NCBI GenBank assembly: GCA_026646885.1
Contig: JAPKHK010000005.1
Location: 62,001 to 126,000, forward strand
Length of the DNA stretch: 64,000 nt
Direction of reading: 5' to 3'
From: Casimicrobiaceae bacterium
Lineage (GTDB): Bacteria > Pseudomonadota > Gammaproteobacteria > Burkholderiales > Casimicrobiaceae
In this document: positions 53,600 to 64,000 of the stretch, piece by piece
Numbering within the stretch: position 1 is the stretch's first letter
Layout of the letters: each line of letters opens with the position of its first letter
Notes under the pieces: model-generated
Told to the model about the DNA's origin: nothing
The model's input: only the letters and a program-made list of their open reading frames with translations
Databases searched by the model: none
Position numbers and translations under genes: made by a program

Positions 53600-54142
53600 T
53601 CAGCCGCGTCCGCGCGACCGCCGGCGGTTTCCCGGGATCGCGTGGGGCGAAGGCAGACTGACATCTTGGTGGCGACGGCGCCGGGCCGCGGCCGACACCT
53701 CTCTTTCGCTGCTGGGTACCAGGCGCTTTCTTGCGGCTTTGGGCTCGGCCGGCTTGCGCCCTGCAGGGGCCGGCGCGGTGGGGCGCTTCGCGCCGGGTTG
53801 GCGCGCCGCGGCCCGCTCCGATGGCCGCTGGGGACGGCGGCGCTCGGAAGGCGCCTCGTCCTCTTCTTTCGCGGGGCGTTGCCGATAAAGCACCAGGAGC
53901 TTGCCGATATGCTGCACGGGTGCCGCATCGAGTTCGGTGCAAATGCGCTCGAGCCAGGCCTCGCGCTCGACGCGGTCGTCGTTGGCGACGCGCACTTTGA
54001 TCAGTTCATGGGCAAGCAGGCTGACGTCGATTTCATGCAAGACGGCGGCGGTGAGGCCGGAATGCCCGACGATGACCACCGGATGCAGAGCATGAGCCTG
54101 GGCACGCAGATCGCGGCGCTCGGGGGGTGTTAGAGTTTTCAT
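53600..54142 (-). CDS. yhbY: YhbY-family CRM-domain RNA-binding protein with long basic tail
   Basis: 180 residues from the ATG at 54142. The first 90 are the CRM domain (LTPPERRDLRAQAHALHPVVIVGHSGLTAAVLHEIDVSLLAHELIKVRV) that binds 23S rRNA precursors in 50S assembly. The following 85 residues are Arg/Pro/Ala-rich and low-complexity, nearly doubling the size of E. coli YhbY. Divergent from rlmE, also a ribosome-biogenesis gene, with only 73 bp between the starts. Confidence 0.85.
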   Translation of the reverse strand: MKTLTPPERRDLRAQAHALHPVVIVGHSGLTAAVLHEIDVSLLAHELIKVRVANDDRVEREAWLERICTELDAAPVQHIGKLLVLYRQRPAKEEDEAPSERRRPQRPSERAAARQPGAKRPTAPAPAGRKPAEPKAARKRLVPSSEREVSAAARRRRHQDVSLPSPHAIPGNRRRSRGRG

Positions 54143-54215
54143 GGCGGGCATTGTAAGCCATCGCGCCGGTTTTGGCCCGGCGCGCGGCGCCCGGCCGCTG
54201 GCATAGGAGCTTGAA

Positions 54216-54845
54216 CTGGCCGCTGGAAAGCACAAGTCGAAAAAGGGCTGGCTGCATGAGCATATCAGCGACCATTGGGTGCACGAAGCCCAGCGCCAGG
54301 GCTATCGCTCGCGCGCCGCGTTCAAGCTGCTGGAGTTGGACGAAAAGGACCATCTCCTCAAGCCGGGCATGACCGTGGTGGACTTGGGCGCGGCGCCCGG
54401 CAGTTGGAGCCAGGTGGCGGCGCAAAGAGTGGGCGCCCAAGGCCGCGTTTTCGCGCTGGATCTCCTGGAAATGGCGCCTCTGCCGGGAGTGACGTTCCTT
54501 CAGGGAGATTTCCGCGAAGAGGCCGTGCTGGAAACGCTGGAAAAGGCGCTGGCCGGCCGTCGGGCGGACCTTGTTCTGAGCGATTTGAGTCCCAATATCA
54601 GCGGTGTGACCTCGGCCGATCAGGCCCGCAGTGTCCATCTGGTGGAACTGGCGGCAGCCTTTGCGGCCCAATGGCTCACACCGGGGGGGAAGCTGCTGGC
54701 CAAGGCTTTCCAGGGCGAGGGTTTCGAGGCGCTGGTGCAACAAATGCGCCAGCAATTCAAGACCCTGCAGATCAGTAAGCCCAAGGCTTCACGCGATCGC
54801 AGCCCCGAGGTGTATTTGCTGGCCGCCGGACCGCGCGGCGGCTAG
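54216..54845 (+). CDS. rlmE: 23S rRNA 2'-O-ribose methyltransferase RlmE (FtsJ), apparent CTG start
   Basis: The coding region for the family's N-terminus (KHKSKKGWLHEHISDHWVHEAQRQGYRSRAAFK is the continuous alignment to E. coli, given here in parts: KHKSKKGWLHEH, ISDHWVHEAQRQ) lies upstream of the first usable standard start, GTG 54279. An in-frame TAG sits at 54204, and between them the only plausible start is CTG at 54216, with AGGAG six bases ahead. That gives 209 residues, the E. coli length. SAM motif VVDLGAAPGSWSQV, then LSDLSPNISG and AKAFQGEGFE; the K-D-K-E set is present. It methylates U2552 of 23S rRNA. Confidence 0.85.
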   Translation: MAAGKHKSKKGWLHEHISDHWVHEAQRQGYRSRAAFKLLELDEKDHLLKPGMTVVDLGAAPGSWSQVAAQRVGAQGRVFALDLLEMAPLPGVTFLQGDFREEAVLETLEKALAGRRADLVLSDLSPNISGVTSADQARSVHLVELAAAFAAQWLTPGGKLLAKAFQGEGFEALVQQMRQQFKTLQISKPKASRDRSPEVYLLAAGPRGG

Positions 54846-54893
54846 AATGGCGTTTGCGGTTTTTCGCCTTTTTGGGCAATTCAGGAGCTTTCT

Positions 54894-56792
<1,899 letters not shown>

Positions 56793-56821
56793 GGGGTAGT
56801 CCGGACCAGCGTGCCACACCG

Positions 56822-57703
56822 ATGGCCGAAGCGCATCCCGCCCACGCCGCAAAACGCCCGCTACGCTGCGGGCGTTTTGTCTTTCGGTTGAGCCGTCCCT
56901 TGGTACTGGGTGTCCTCAACGTTACACCTGACTCCTTTTCCGACGGCGGGCGCTATGCTGGGTTCGGCCCCGCTTTGGATCAGGCACACAGGCTTCTGGA
57001 CGAAGGCGCGGACCTCCTCGACATCGGCGGCGAATCGACCCGCCCTGGCGCCCGGGAAGTATCGGTCGAGGAAGAACTGCGCCGTGTACTGCCTCTAATC
57101 ACGGCGCTGGCCAAGGATGGCGTGGCCGTTTCCGTGGACACCCGCAAGACCGAAGTCATGCGCGCCGGCATCGCCGCTGGAGCCGCCTTGATCAATGACG
57201 TCGGCGCGCTGCAAGCACCGGGAGCGCTCGACGCGGTTGCGGCGAGCGATGTCGGCGTGTGCCTGATGCATATGCAGGGCGAGCCGGGTACCATGCAAGA
57301 GCAGCCGCAATATGGCGACGTGCTTGAGGAAGTGCGCAGCTTTCTCGCCAGCCGGGCCGCTGCCTGCACCGCGGGCGGTATCGGCAGGGAGAGAATCGTA
57401 CTCGATCCGGGCTTTGGCTTCGGCAAGAGCCTCGAGCACAACCTGACGCTGCTCGCCGGGATCGGGGCGATCGCGAATTTGGCGTATCCGGTGCTCGCTG
57501 GCCTGTCGCGCAAGTCCATGCTCGGGGCGATCACCGGGCGGCCCGTGGGGGAACGACTCGCCGCTAGCATTGCCGCCGCCGTCGTGGCGGTAGAGCACGG
57601 CGCGGCTTTGCTGCGGGTGCATGATGTGGCGGCGACCATCGATGCACTTAAGGTGTGGCGGGCCGCGCAAGGACTCGCGGCCTGGCCGGCAGTGCGCGGT
57701 TGA
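56822..57703 (+). CDS. folP: Dihydropteroate synthase
   Basis: 293 residues from the ATG at 56822. [30 protein letters not shown] is the usual beta-proteobacterial start (shown in parts: [27 protein letters not shown]), so translation must begin before the hairpin at 56,851. Further motifs: [72 protein letters not shown]. It joins p-aminobenzoate to the pterin in folate synthesis and is the sulfonamide target. The next gene follows after 64 bp. Confidence 0.95.
   Translation: MAEAHPAHAAKRPLRCGRFVFRLSRPLVLGVLNVTPDSFSDGGRYAGFGPALDQAHRLLDEGADLLDIGGESTRPGAREVSVEEELRRVLPLITALAKDGVAVSVDTRKTEVMRAGIAAGAALINDVGALQAPGALDAVAASDVGVCLMHMQGEPGTMQEQPQYGDVLEEVRSFLASRAAACTAGGIGRERIVLDPGFGFGKSLEHNLTLLAGIGAIANLAYPVLAGLSRKSMLGAITGRPVGERLAASIAAAVVAVEHGAALLRVHDVAATIDALKVWRAAQGLAAWPAVRG
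56851..56878 (+). terminator. Terminator-like hairpin inside the folP 5' coding region
   Basis: AAAACGCCCGC-TACGCT-GCGGGCGTTTT: an 11-bp perfect stem followed by GTCTTTC. It begins 58 bp after the ftsH stop but about 30 bases inside folP. It probably ends part of the ftsH transcript, or attenuates folP; ribosomes entering folP would open it. Confidence 0.7.
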
Positions 57704-57767
57704 CCCCCAACGCGGGGCAAGGCTAACGCAGGCTGCGGCACGCCGCGAAAGACACAGGGAAAAAGCG

Positions 57768-59135
57768 ATGAGCAGAAAATATTTTGGCACTGACGGTGTG
57801 CGCGGGAAGGTGGGCGAATCGCCGATCACGCCTGAGCTGGTCATGCACTTGGGCTACGCCGCCGGCCAAGTCCTCCTGACCCATGAGGAAGTGCCGCGCG
57901 CCGGGGGGGAGCGACCAGCAGTGTTGATCGGCAAGGACACCCGCATTTCCGGCTACCTCCTGGAGGCGTCCCTGGAAGCGGGATTTTCCGCGGCGGGTGT
58001 CGACGTCTACCTCACTGGCCCGCTCACCACGCCCGGCGTGGCGTACCTCACACGTGCCTTGCGACTATCCGCGGGCGTAGTGATCAGCGCCTCGCACAAC
58101 CCTTTCGAGGACAACGGGATCAAGTTCTTCTCCGCCGCGGGCACTAAGCTCCCGGATACGGTGGAACAGGCGATCGAGCGCGCGCTGGAGGCGCCGATTC
58201 GCTGCGTGCCTTCCACCGCTCTGGGCAAGGCGCGACGGGTGAACGACGCGGCCGGCCGCTATATCGAGTTTTGCAAGTCTAGCTTTCCCAACGAGTTGGA
58301 CCTCAAGGGGCTCAAGATCGTAGTCGACTGCGCCCACGGCGCGAGCTACAACACCGCGCCCGAGGTCTTCCACGAATTGGGCGCAGAAGTATTGGCCATC
58401 GGCAACCATCCCGACGGAGTCAATATCAACGCCGGCGTCGGCGCCACCGCCCCCGCACTATTGCAGGAGCAAGTGCGCGCGCAGAAAGCCGATCTAGGTA
58501 TCGCATTGGATGGTGACGGTGACCGCCTGGTCATGGTCGATGCCCAGGGTGTGGCTTATGACGGCGACCAACTGCTCTATGTCATCGCCCGCCAGAGGCA
58601 AGCTCAGGGTCGACTCAAAGGTGGCGTCGTCGGTACCCTGATGAGCAACCTCGGCTTCGAGCACGCCCTGGCCCGCATGGGCATTCCTTTTGCGCGCTCC
58701 GCGGTGGGCGATCGGTATGTGCTGGAAGTAATGCAGCACAAGGGCTGGCTGCTTGGGGGGGAAAACTCGGGACACATCATTTGCCTCGACAAGCACAGCA
58801 CCGGCGACGGCATCATCGCCGCCTTGCAGGTACTGAGCGTGCTGCGCGGCGAATCGCGGAGCCTCGGCAGCGCGACCGCGGACCTCGCGATGTACGCGCA
58901 GAGGCTCGTCAACGTGCGTTTCGAGGGCGGCAAAGGCTGGAAGGAATGGATGAACAATCCGCGCATACGCGAGGCGCAAGCCGCGGCCGAAAGCGAGCTA
59001 AGGGAGGACGGGCGCGTGCTGTTGCGCGCCTCGGGCACCGAGCCGGTGCTGCGCGTCATGGTGGAAGCCCGGGAAGCGGCGCAAGCCGCGCACTGGGCTG
59101 AGCAGATCGCCGCAACGGTCAAGGCGGCGATTTGA
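57768..59135 (+). CDS. glmM: Phosphoglucosamine mutase
   Basis: 455 residues from the ATG at 57768 ([16 protein letters not shown]). The phosphoserine loop [17 protein letters not shown], metal site LDGDGDR, substrate loop GGENSGHI and phosphate site [12 protein letters not shown] are all intact. It converts glucosamine 6-phosphate to glucosamine 1-phosphate for peptidoglycan and LPS. Confidence 0.97.
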   Translation: MSRKYFGTDGVRGKVGESPITPELVMHLGYAAGQVLLTHEEVPRAGGERPAVLIGKDTRISGYLLEASLEAGFSAAGVDVYLTGPLTTPGVAYLTRALRLSAGVVISASHNPFEDNGIKFFSAAGTKLPDTVEQAIERALEAPIRCVPSTALGKARRVNDAAGRYIEFCKSSFPNELDLKGLKIVVDCAHGASYNTAPEVFHELGAEVLAIGNHPDGVNINAGVGATAPALLQEQVRAQKADLGIALDGDGDRLVMVDAQGVAYDGDQLLYVIARQRQAQGRLKGGVVGTLMSNLGFEHALARMGIPFARSAVGDRYVLEVMQHKGWLLGGENSGHIICLDKHSTGDGIIAALQVLSVLRGESRSLGSATADLAMYAQRLVNVRFEGGKGWKEWMNNPRIREAQAAAESELREDGRVLLRASGTEPVLRVMVEAREAAQAAHWAEQIAATVKAAI

Positions 59136-59142
59136 TCGCTCC

Positions 59143-61353
59143 ATGGTAGCCGTCGTCCACGCCGCCCCATTACTGGAGGCGCCGCAGCAGCTCGTCACCT
59201 GGCTGGACGAACTGGCGACTCCCTTCAGCGCCGAGGACCGCACGTTATTGCGCCGCGCCCTCGATTTAGCGGTCTCCGAGTGCGGTGAAGCGCTCACTCC
59301 GGACGGTGAGCGGTGGATCGATCGCGTCACGGGCACGGCGGCGATCCTCGCGAGCTTGCAGCTGGATGCGGCAAGCCTTTCCACGGCCTTGGTTTTGGGC
59401 GTACCGAGCGCCGCGCCATCGGCCGCGACGACGCTCGCGGAGAGACTCAACCCGGAAATCGCCGCGCTGGCCGCCGGCGTCGCCCGCATGGGCGGCATCG
59501 GTTCGGCGCAATTGGCCGGGGGTAGCGAGGCTGATCGCGCGGCGCAGGCGGAGAACCTCCGCAAGATGCTCCTCTCGATGGTCGAGGACATCCGCGTGGT
59601 GCTGATCAAGCTAGCCGAGCGCTTGCAGGCTCTGCGTCATCTGATGAGCGGCGACGAGAGCTTGCGCCGCGAAAACGCGCGCGAAGTGCGGGATCTCTTC
59701 GCACCGCTGGCCAATCGCCTGGGTGTTTGGCAGATCAAGTGGGAGCTCGAAGACCTCGCGCTGCGCGCGCTCGACCCGGCCACCTACAAAGAGATCGCCC
59801 GCCTGCTCGATGAGCGCCGGCTCGACCGCCAGCAATACATCACCGAAGTCATCACCCTACTCAAGCGCGAGCTTGCGGACGCCGGCATCGAGGGCGAGAT
59901 CAGCGGGCGGCCCAAGCACATCTATAGCATCTACAAGAAGCTCCAGCGCAAGCAGGCGATCATCGAGGAGATCTACGACATTCGCGCAGTACGCATCCTC
60001 GTCGCCGACGTCAAGGACTGCTACGCCGTGCTCGGATTGGTGCACCACCTCTGGACACCCATTGCCAAGGAGTTCGACGATTACATCGCCCGCCCCAAGG
60101 CCAATGATTACCGCTCCTTGCACACCGCGGTGATTGGCCCGGAAGGAAAAGCGTTGGAAGTGCAAATCCGCACTTTGGAGATGCACCAGCACTCGGAATA
60201 CGGCGTGGCCGCCCATTGGCGCTACAAGGAGGGCGGCCGGCACGACCCCTCCTTCGACGAGAAGATTGCCTGGCTGCGCCAAGTCCTGGAGTGGAAGAGC
60301 GAAGTCGCCAATGCCGGCGAGTGGTTGCAGCAGTTCAAGAGCAGCCTGTTCACCGACACGGTTTACGTCTTCACGCCGCAGGGGCGAGTCGTTGATCTGC
60401 CTCGTGGCGCCACCCCCATCGACTTCGCCTACCATGTGCACACCAACCTTGGGCACCGCTGCCGCGGCGCCAAGGTCGACGGGCACATGGTGCCGCTGAA
60501 TTACGCCTTGCAAAGCGGCCAGCGAGTGGAAGTGTTGACGGTTAAGCAAGGCGGGCCCAGCCGCGATTGGCTCAACCCTGGCTTGGGCTTCGTGCAAAGC
60601 AGCCGGGCCCGCTCCAAAGTTCGCCAATGGTTCAAGGCGCAGCAGCTCCTCGAGACCGTCGCGCACGGCCGGACCATGGTGGAGAAGGAGTTGCAGCGCG
60701 AAGGCCTCACCGCCTTGAAGCTCGAGGACTGCGCCCAGACCGCCGGATACGGCAAAGCCGAGGAATTTTTCGCGGCCGTGGCCCGAGGCGAGATCAACAG
60801 CCGTGATCTGCAGCTTGCAATCCGGGCCGCTGCGGGGCAGGCACCGCCGAATGAGGCTCTGGCCGATCTCGCCCCGGAGGCCATCACGCATGAAAGCCGG
60901 GCAGGAAAAAGCGGCAGCGGCATTCTCATCGTCGGCGTGGACAAGCTGCTCACCGGTCTCGGCCGATGCTGCAAACCGGTGCCGCCCGACCCGATCATCG
61001 GCTTCGTCACCCGCGGCAAGGGCATTACCATACATCGCCAGTCTTGTAGCAATGTCGCGCGCATGCAGGCGCAACACCCAGAGCGCTTGATTACCGCAGA
61101 TTGGGGGCAAGCGCGCGAGGAGGTGTTTGCCGTCGATCTGGAGATCCTGGCAACCGACCGGCAGAGCCTCTTGCGCGACGTGAGCGAGGTCTTCTCCCGA
61201 GAAAAGATCAACGTCACGGCGGTCAACACACTTTCCAAGCACAATCTGGCGCGTATGTTCTTCACTGTCGAAGTGCGCGGCGTCGAGCACCTGAAGCGAA
61301 TGCTGAAACTGGTGCAAGAGGTCGCCGGCATTCTGGAAGTACGCCGCCGCTGA
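59143..61353 (+). CDS. relA: RelA-type (p)ppGpp synthetase
   Basis: 736 residues. The N-terminal hydrolase-like domain lacks the HD catalytic pair (no HDTVED motif before EDIRVVLIKLAERLQALRHL), as in synthetase-only RelA. The synthetase domain has GRPKHIYSIYKKLQRK, YDIRAVRILV, RPKANDYRSLHTAV and HSEYGVAAHWRYKE. TGS domain VYVFTPQGRVVDLPRGATPIDFAYHVH, conserved-cysteine region GLGRCCKPVPPDPIIGFVTRGKG, and C-terminal ACT. It makes (p)ppGpp when uncharged tRNA accumulates on the ribosome. It follows glmM by 7 bp, a placement that could link the stringent response to the folate/cell-wall operon. Confidence 0.93.
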   Translation: MVAVVHAAPLLEAPQQLVTWLDELATPFSAEDRTLLRRALDLAVSECGEALTPDGERWIDRVTGTAAILASLQLDAASLSTALVLGVPSAAPSAATTLAERLNPEIAALAAGVARMGGIGSAQLAGGSEADRAAQAENLRKMLLSMVEDIRVVLIKLAERLQALRHLMSGDESLRRENAREVRDLFAPLANRLGVWQIKWELEDLALRALDPATYKEIARLLDERRLDRQQYITEVITLLKRELADAGIEGEISGRPKHIYSIYKKLQRKQAIIEEIYDIRAVRILVADVKDCYAVLGLVHHLWTPIAKEFDDYIARPKANDYRSLHTAVIGPEGKALEVQIRTLEMHQHSEYGVAAHWRYKEGGRHDPSFDEKIAWLRQVLEWKSEVANAGEWLQQFKSSLFTDTVYVFTPQGRVVDLPRGATPIDFAYHVHTNLGHRCRGAKVDGHMVPLNYALQSGQRVEVLTVKQGGPSRDWLNPGLGFVQSSRARSKVRQWFKAQQLLETVAHGRTMVEKELQREGLTALKLEDCAQTAGYGKAEEFFAAVARGEINSRDLQLAIRAAAGQAPPNEALADLAPEAITHESRAGKSGSGILIVGVDKLLTGLGRCCKPVPPDPIIGFVTRGKGITIHRQSCSNVARMQAQHPERLITADWGQAREEVFAVDLEILATDRQSLLRDVSEVFSREKINVTAVNTLSKHNLARMFFTVEVRGVEHLKRMLKLVQEVAGILEVRRR

Positions 61354-61558
61354 GTCCCCGCTGGCATGACACCCTTCGCGATCCGATGGCCTCCCGGCGG
61401 ACGGCATTTTCTTGCTCGGCGCGACACGGCCCCTCGAGCGCGTTCAGGGGAAGCGGCAGAACGCGCGAGTCACGGGGAAGTAGCCCGCTTTTTCCGCTGG
61501 ATTTCGGCCGATGACTGCGCTATAAACCTCCTCTGCACGAGCCTTCCTCAGGTGAACC

Positions 61559-64000
61559 ATGCTTCGCAATGCTTCCTCCGCCAGTCGTCTCCTTTGCGCC
61601 CTTGTTCTAGGTGGCCTCGCGGGCTGTGCCCATCTCCCCTCGACAACCCCGTCGGGCGACACCTTCCCGCAGCGCTATGCACGCTTGAAGACCCTCTGCG
61701 CGTCTGATCCACGACCCTCCGACGGGGCTCTGGGCGACGCCCTCCGGCTCTCCACCCAGGCCGTCGAACAATGGCGCTCGGCCCGATCGCTCGACGCGGA
61801 GCAGATTTGCCGCTTGCCGGAGAACCGCCTGGCGCGATCTTTGGCCAAGTCCAAGAAAGCGGATGTCGCCGGTTCTTCGGAAGACGTGCGCAAGTACATC
61901 GAGCTCTTTCAGCGCGACGAGCACGGTCAGATTCCCGATGACGGCATGGCCAGGGCGGTATCGCAACGGGAGGCTATACTCAAATCCGGCCGCGACAAGT
62001 CCGGTGGCATCGGCGGCTGGACCGCCGTCGGCCCTGACGTCGTCGCCGGCCGCGTGCGCGCGATCCTCTACGACCGGATCGATCACAACCGCATTTATCT
62101 TGGCGCGGCGACCGGAGGCATCTGGATCTCCACTGACGGTGGTGCCAACTGGACGGCCACCAACGACTTCGCCTCCTCGCTCACCATCTCCGCGCTGGCG
62201 CAGGATCCGAACAACGCCAACGTGCTGTATGCTGGAACGGGCGAATGGGTGGCGGGCTTCCGCGGCATCGGCGTCATGAGGTCTGCCGATCGCGGCGCTA
62301 CTTGGACCAAGCTCAACGCCACGGACCCCGGCACCAGCAGCTGCTGGCGGTATGTGCAAGACGTGGCCACTCACCCGAGCAACTCCTCGATCCTTTTCGC
62401 CGGCAATTGGTGCGGCATCTACCGCAGCACCGACGGCGGCAGCAGCTGGACCCGAGTGCACCAAATCAGCAACAGCTCGAATAGCCTCGGCGTAGGTTGG
62501 CGGATCCTCTTTTCTCCCACCGACTCCAACCGCGTTTTGGCGGCGATGAGCGGGCGGCAAGTGGCCCTATCCACCAACGGCGGCGCCAGCTTTACACCCA
62601 TACAAGTGGGCACGGCCGTCGATAGCATCTGGTTGAAGCGGGTCAACATCGCCTGGTCTAAATCCGCACCCAGCGTGGTCTACGCTTCGGTCAACGAGGA
62701 CAACGGTGATATCTATAAGTCCACCGACGGCGGCGCCAACTGGACCAAGACATCCAACCCAAAAGCGCTGGGCAACCAGGGCGAGTATGGAAACACCATT
62801 TGGGTCGATCCAACCGACGCGGACACGATCATCGTCGGCGGCATCGACTTGCATCGCTCGACCGACGGGGGTAGCACGTTCTCCCGCATCAGCGACTGGA
62901 GCCGCCAGTATTACATCGTCGAAAGCATGTACTCGGCCCACGCCGACCATCACGTCATCGTCAATCACCCCGCTTACGATGGCGGCAGCAATCGCACTGC
63001 GCTTTTCGGCACCGATGGCGGGGTCTATCGCGCCGACCCGCAAACCGTCACCAACATGCAGGGGTGGCAAGTGAGCAGCGGCGGCCTGGTGACTACACAG
63101 TTCTACGCGGTGAGCGGCCGGAACGAAGCTGGCGGACTTTCGGTCATCGGCGGCACTCAGGACAATTCGACCTTTGTATTGTCTCCCAATCTCGGCGGCG
63201 TCTGGAAGCAGCCGGGTACCGGCGACGGGGGGCCGGGCTACTTCGATCCCACCTACCCGACCCGGGTGTATTTTTCCACGCAATACCTACACCTCGCCCG
63301 CTGGAACGTCGCCGACGACACGGGCAAGAGCATTTGCGAAGGCATTACGGAAGCGACCAAAGCCGATCCGGACCGCGACTATTTCCCCTGCGGCCGTGAC
63401 GCCACGCAGAAGGTGAACTTCATCGCGCCCTACATTGTCGATCCGGCCAACGGCGAGCGCATCTATGCCGGCGCGGCCTCGTTGTGGCTCTCGGAGAATG
63501 CGCGCAGCGCGGCGCAGCCTTCGTGGCGCGTCATCAAGGCGGCCTCCTCGGCACTGATCGACGGCGCGCAGACGAACTACCTCAGCACGGTCGCCATGCG
63601 CCCGGGCAATGCCAACCAGATCTGGGTCGGACACAACAACGGCGAGGTCTACCATACCGGCAACGCCCTCGCCGCCGCGCCCTCCTGGACTGCCGTCAAC
63701 GGCCTACCCAACCGCATCGTGACCAGCATCGTCTTCGACCCCACGAATACGCAACGAGTATTCATCACCTTCGGCGGTTTCAGCAGCGGCAATGTGTGGA
63801 TGAGCGACACCTACGGGGCGAACTGGCAGAACGTCTCCGCCGGTTTGCCGCAGGCCCCGGCCTACGCCATTGCCGTACATCCCACTCAGCCCAACGTGCT
63901 CTACGTGGGAACCGAGGTGGGGCTGTTCGTGAGCGAAAACAGCGGCGCCAGCTGGAACACGCAGAATGAGGGTCCGGCCGCCACTTTGATCAGGGCGCTG
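61559..64000 (+). CDS. Lipoprotein with BNR/sortilin-like beta-propeller repeats (partial, runs off the window)
   Basis: The open frame from the ATG at 61559 (AGGTGA upstream) continues to the window end without a stop, at least 813 residues. The signal peptide ends with lipobox LGGLAGC, so it is lipid-anchored. From about residue 145 it has repeated Asp-box strands: WISTDGGANWTATN, MRSADRGATWTKLN, YRSTDGGSSWTRV, YKSTDGGANWTKT, HRSTDGGSTFSRI, WMSDTYGANWQNV, FVSENSGASWNTQ. These are the blades of Vps10/sialidase-like propellers found in glycosidases and in proteins of unknown function. The N-terminal 100 residues are helical. The 205 bp between relA and this gene contain no recognised gene. 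Confidence 0.8.
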   Translation, partial: MLRNASSASRLLCALVLGGLAGCAHLPSTTPSGDTFPQRYARLKTLCASDPRPSDGALGDALRLSTQAVEQWRSARSLDAEQICRLPENRLARSLAKSKKADVAGSSEDVRKYIELFQRDEHGQIPDDGMARAVSQREAILKSGRDKSGGIGGWTAVGPDVVAGRVRAILYDRIDHNRIYLGAATGGIWISTDGGANWTATNDFASSLTISALAQDPNNANVLYAGTGEWVAGFRGIGVMRSADRGATWTKLNATDPGTSSCWRYVQDVATHPSNSSILFAGNWCGIYRSTDGGSSWTRVHQISNSSNSLGVGWRILFSPTDSNRVLAAMSGRQVALSTNGGASFTPIQVGTAVDSIWLKRVNIAWSKSAPSVVYASVNEDNGDIYKSTDGGANWTKTSNPKALGNQGEYGNTIWVDPTDADTIIVGGIDLHRSTDGGSTFSRISDWSRQYYIVESMYSAHADHHVIVNHPAYDGGSNRTALFGTDGGVYRADPQTVTNMQGWQVSSGGLVTTQFYAVSGRNEAGGLSVIGGTQDNSTFVLSPNLGGVWKQPGTGDGGPGYFDPTYPTRVYFSTQYLHLARWNVADDTGKSICEGITEATKADPDRDYFPCGRDATQKVNFIAPYIVDPANGERIYAGAASLWLSENARSAAQPSWRVIKAASSALIDGAQTNYLSTVAMRPGNANQIWVGHNNGEVYHTGNALAAAPSWTAVNGLPNRIVTSIVFDPTNTQRVFITFGGFSSGNVWMSDTYGANWQNVSAGLPQAPAYAIAVHPTQPNVLYVGTEVGLFVSENSGASWNTQNEGPAATLIRAL

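Noticed and set aside
61354-61558. Possible tRNA or small RNA after relA
   Set aside because: No cloverleaf, CCA end or clear promoter/terminator pair could be drawn from the sequence.

Overview
The window reads as a chromosomal segment of a GC-rich betaproteobacterium. The housekeeping block carA-gmhA-carB-greA-(yhbY)-rlmE-ftsH-folP-glmM-relA, a hybrid malic enzyme, moaC and protein sequences typical of that class support this; no species can be named from the sequence. No tRNA, rRNA, CRISPR array or complete insertion sequence was seen.

Layout. 0.1-3.1 kb: a fused NfnA-NfnB-type flavoprotein and a rubrerythrin. 3.1-10.5 kb (minus strand): a tandem family of six exported right-handed beta-helix proteins with near-identical N-terminal modules and divergent middles, plus one decayed copy. 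10.9-14.5 kb: a DUF1800/DUF1501 exported pair, the first carrying three N-terminal DUF5648-like repeats. 14.6-19.7 kb: a lone antitoxin-like gene, a MacA/MacB-type efflux operon and a BepA-like M48 protease. 19.7-23.8 kb: moaC, a glycosyltransferase and maeB. 23.9-24.5 kb: vapBC.

24.7-46.5 kb is the accessory region and the most interesting part. It contains a peptide secretion and modification locus: a LuxR-type regulator, an HlyD/CvaA-type adaptor, a C39-peptidase ABC exporter, two more LuxR-type regulators, three tiny genes with double-glycine (GG/GA) leaders and cysteine-free cores, two CPBP-family intramembrane proteases, three DUF3267 zincin-like membrane proteins, a signal-peptidase-II-like protein, a YjgN (DUF898)/M48 pair, an erythromycin-esterase-like protein translationally coupled to a LanC-like cyclase with all key residues, and a second EreA/ChaN-like lipoprotein. 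Three times in this region a 0.3-0.65 kb direct repeat (usually the 3' end of a gene) brackets a 1.7-3.4 kb cassette, so the locus seems to have grown by modular insertion or duplication. Two arrays of the same GC-rich 111-bp repeat, three copies each and in opposite orientation, sit at about 26.1 and 46.0 kb. Two copies of a conserved regulatory element with a perfect 8+8 bp inverted repeat, each 24 bp upstream of a -10-like hexamer, lie at 25.8 and 38.0 kb, which suggests a regulon controlled by the local LuxR-type proteins.

45.4-47.7 kb holds two toxin-antitoxin pairs (TacA/TacT-like, split by a repeat array, and HigBA). 47.9-61.4 kb is the conserved housekeeping block, with several unusual expression signals: a carA leader hairpin behind a strong promoter, an rlmE that seems to start at CTG, an ftsH that starts at TTG, and a terminator-like hairpin inside the 5' coding sequence of folP. 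The window ends inside a lipoprotein with BNR/sortilin-like repeats.
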